Assembly (NCBI GenBank): GCA_016763715.1
Contig: JAESTG010000319.1
Span: 1 to 8,747 of the forward strand
Reading direction: 5' to 3'
DNA: 8,747 nt
DNA from: Flavobacteriaceae bacterium
GTDB lineage: Bacteria > Bacteroidota > Bacteroidia > Flavobacteriales > Flavobacteriaceae
In this document: positions 7,501 through 8,747 of the stretch, piece after piece
Position numbering within the stretch: the first letter of the stretch is position 1
How the letters are laid out: each line of letters opens with the position of its first letter
Notes under the pieces: model-generated
What the model was told of the DNA's origin: nothing
Database searches by the model: none
Seen by the model: only the letters and a program-made list of their open reading frames with translations
Made by a program: the position numbers and the translations under genes

Positions 7501-8747
7501 ATTGGCATTTTCCTTGTCAATATAATAGGTGTTATTACAGGCAACCAATTTAATTTCGTGCTTTTTAGAAAAATCAATAAGCACAGAATTTACACGACGT
7601 TCGTCTTCTTGATCGTGCCGCATAATCTCAATATACAAATCTGACCCAAACTGTTCTTTCCACCACAGCAGGGCTTCTTCAGCCTGTTTTTCACCTATAT
7701 TGAGAATTTTAGAAGCAATTTCACCATACAGACCTCCAGTAAGCACAATAAGGTCATCCTTATAGTGTTCGATAATTTTCTTATCAACCCTAGGAACGTA
7801 ATAGAAACCATCGGTATATGCCAATGAGGCCATTTTAGCCAAATTGTGATACCCCTTTTTGTTTTTTGCCAATAGCACCATCTGGTACCCGTTGTCTTTG
7901 TGTGATTTATTTGCATGATCTTCGCAAACAAAAAACTCACAATCCACAATTGCTTTTAATTCATGTGGCTTCTTCGGCTCTTCGGGAACTTCACCTTCAA
8001 AGTCGGTAGCACCATCGTCTATCTCCTCGTAAGTCTTAAGTTCCAACTCGTACTTTTCCTTTTGGGACCTATTATAATCGTTTACTGCTCTTGTAAAGTG
8101 AAAAGCCCCCATCATATTCCCACTATCCGTAAGAGCAACAGCAGGCATCTCATTGGCTACAGCGGCTTCAACTAGGTCCATTGTGGAAGAAGTAGATTGA
8201 AGAATAGAAAACTGTGAGTGATTATGCAAATGCGCGAAGGCTGTTTCCTGTAAAGTGGCAATATTCTCTTCTATTTCTTCGGAAGAGATAGTCTCGGTTT
8301 CTACGAGCGCCTCCAATTCCTTGCGGATTTTCTCAGAAGCCTTTTTAAGATTGATGTGTTTTAGCCCAATAACCTCAATGGTCTGAGGATTCTCTCTTGA
8401 AAAGTTCTCAAAATAATCTGGCTGCACGTCCAATTGCTCATGAGTGTAGCTTTGTTGTCGGACTAATTCAAAGAAACAACGAGCGGTCGCCTCCACATCG
8501 GCAGTTGCATTGTGTGCCTCACCAAATCCTTGACCGAATAAAAATTGGTGCAATTCGGTTAAAGTTGGCAATTTAAATTTCCCATAACGCCCACCAGGTA
8601 GTTGGCAAAGCTCTGCGGTAGTTTCAGTACATGTATCAAGCACTTTCATTTGAGGCATAGGATCATCAACACCTAAACGGTATAACTCGCACCCCATAAT
8701 ATTCACATCAAAGCCAACATTTTGCCCAACGACAAATTTTGCTTTTC
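4591..8747 (-). CDS. dnaE: DNA polymerase III alpha subunit with fused N-terminal DnaQ-type exonuclease, 5' partial
   Basis: This is the replicative polymerase. The frame runs off the right edge: codons beyond the GTG at 8706 read KAKFVVGQNVGFDV, which contains the exonuclease II motif, so that GTG is internal. About 1384 residues are visible and the exonuclease I motif is outside. Counting from the GTG, the domains are as follows. Exonuclease III motif: H65 and D70 (HNATAD). PHP domain: about 158-420. Polymerase core: PGRGSAAGS at 560-568 with catalytic acids D601 and D603 (PDIDID) and D769 (LLKMDFLGL). SYAFNKSHS lies near 956-964. Helix-hairpin-helix: about 1040 (AIKGVGG). Clamp-binding pentapeptide: QVSLF at 1129-1133. 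OB fold: about 1203-1245. The PHP domain has lost several usual metal ligands, so the fused exonuclease probably does the proofreading. A Glu-rich insertion lies at about 224-250. The C-terminus is complete. Confidence 0.97.
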   Translation of the reverse strand, partial: KAKFVVGQNVGFDVNIMGCELYRLGVDDPMPQMKVLDTCTETTAELCQLPGGRYGKFKLPTLTELHQFLFGQGFGEAHNATADVEATARCFFELVRQQSYTHEQLDVQPDYFENFSRENPQTIEVIGLKHINLKKASEKIRKELEALVETETISSEEIEENIATLQETAFAHLHNHSQFSILQSTSSTMDLVEAAVANEMPAVALTDSGNMMGAFHFTRAVNDYNRSQKEKYELELKTYEEIDDGATDFEGEVPEEPKKPHELKAIVDCEFFVCEDHANKSHKDNGYQMVLLAKNKKGYHNLAKMASLAYTDGFYYVPRVDKKIIEHYKDDLIVLTGGLYGEIASKILNIGEKQAEEALLWWKEQFGSDLYIEIMRHDQEDERRVNSVLIDFSKKHEIKLVACNNTYYIDKENANAHDILLCVKDGEKQATPIGRGRGYRYGLPNEEYYFKSQDEMKLLFKDLPQAISSISEIVDKIESFSLARDVLLPKFDIPEDFKVEEDVADGGKRGENKYLKHLTFEGAKKRYSEITDEIKVRLDFELEVIEKTGYPGYFLITEDFMREARKMDVSVGPGRGSAAGSVVAYCLWITNIDPIKYDLLFERFLNPDRVSMPDIDIDFDDEGRSKVMDYVIQKYGANQVAQIITYGTMAAKSSIRDTARVLDLPLNDADRISKLIPNMTKLNKIFGMDEKTLRSKFRSDELPKVNELLNLSKGSGLEAQTINQARILEGSVRNTGIHACGVIITPDDITNFVPIATAKDSDLYVTQFDNSVVEGAGLLKMDFLGLKTLTLIKDTVKIVKHKHDIDLDPDEFPLDDEKTYELFQRGDTVGIFQYESAGMQKHMKDLKPTVFADLIAMNALYRPGPMEYIPSIIRRKHGDEEIEYDLPAMEEYLKETYGITVYQEQVMLLSQKLADFTKGEADVLRKAMGKKQKSVLDKMKPKFLKQAGEKGHDVEKLEKIWKDWEAFASYAFNKSHSTCYAWIAYQTAYLKAHYPAEYMAAVLSNNMSDIKQVTFFMEECKRMGLEVLGPDVNESFYKFTVNDQGAVRFGMGAIKGVGGNAVATIVEHREEGKYKSIFDLSKRIDLRAANKKAFENLVLAGGFDSFETHRAQYMHDDGDGVLFFEKVLKYAAKYQESQNSSQVSLFGDASEVQIPEPEVPPCEEWGTMKKLKQEKEVVGVYISGHPLDDFKTEIDNFCYVKVSDFYEMERFVNREVCFGGVVSDVQHRESKAGKGWAIFTVEDYTDSFDFKIFGEEYLKWRHFLVPNSFIYTRVFVKEGWTNRETGKKGDPRMQYNNFMMLHDVMGNQAKKLTIHMQIEQLQEHRINVLKEVLNAHKGDSQLHFTMYDVEEKVKLNMPSRKQKVAISKELLDELREKEIVYKLN

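Noticed and set aside
8512..8747. The GTG at 8706 as the start of dnaE
   Set aside because: The frame stays open to the window edge and upstream codons encode the exonuclease II motif (GQNVGFDV), so the start is outside.

Overview
The window reads as chromosomal DNA from a member of the Bacteroidota, most likely the Flavobacteriia. Four things point there. The base composition is AT-rich. The DNA polymerase III alpha subunit carries a DnaQ-type exonuclease fused to its N-terminus. Two promoters fit the Bacteroidota pattern (TTTG, spacer, TAnnTTTG) rather than -35/-10 boxes. The ClpP, thioredoxin and DUF58 proteins read like flavobacterial family members. These assignments come from reading the sequence and remembered families; no search was run.

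Left part (1-2013), accessory in character. A plus-strand gene open to the window edge encodes a degenerate pentapeptide-repeat (beta-helix) protein with a C-terminal globular region I cannot name. A gene-free AT-rich stretch of about 450 bases follows, then a small orphan gene for an 87-residue acidic protein on the minus strand. A tRNA-Asp(GTC) gene, also on the minus strand, closes this part, with its own promoter and a strong intrinsic terminator about 100 bases past its 3' end.

Right part (2352-8747), core genes, all on the minus strand. In transcription order they are dnaE (5' end beyond the window), trxA, a ClpP-family protease gene and a DUF58 gene. A repeat-like palindromic element of about 140 bases separates dnaE from trxA. 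A Bacteroidota-type promoter lies just ahead of trxA, and a terminator hairpin separates trxA from clpP. So trxA looks like a single-gene unit, while clpP and the DUF58 gene (60 bases apart) may be one transcript.

Functionally these are housekeeping genes: chromosomal replication (DnaE), thiol-disulfide reduction (TrxA), proteolysis (ClpP paralogue) and an envelope or complex-assembly factor of unknown detail (DUF58). The least understood material is the repeat protein at the left edge, which lies on the 3' side of a tRNA gene, where integrated elements usually sit. I see no CRISPR array, transposase, integrase or rRNA.
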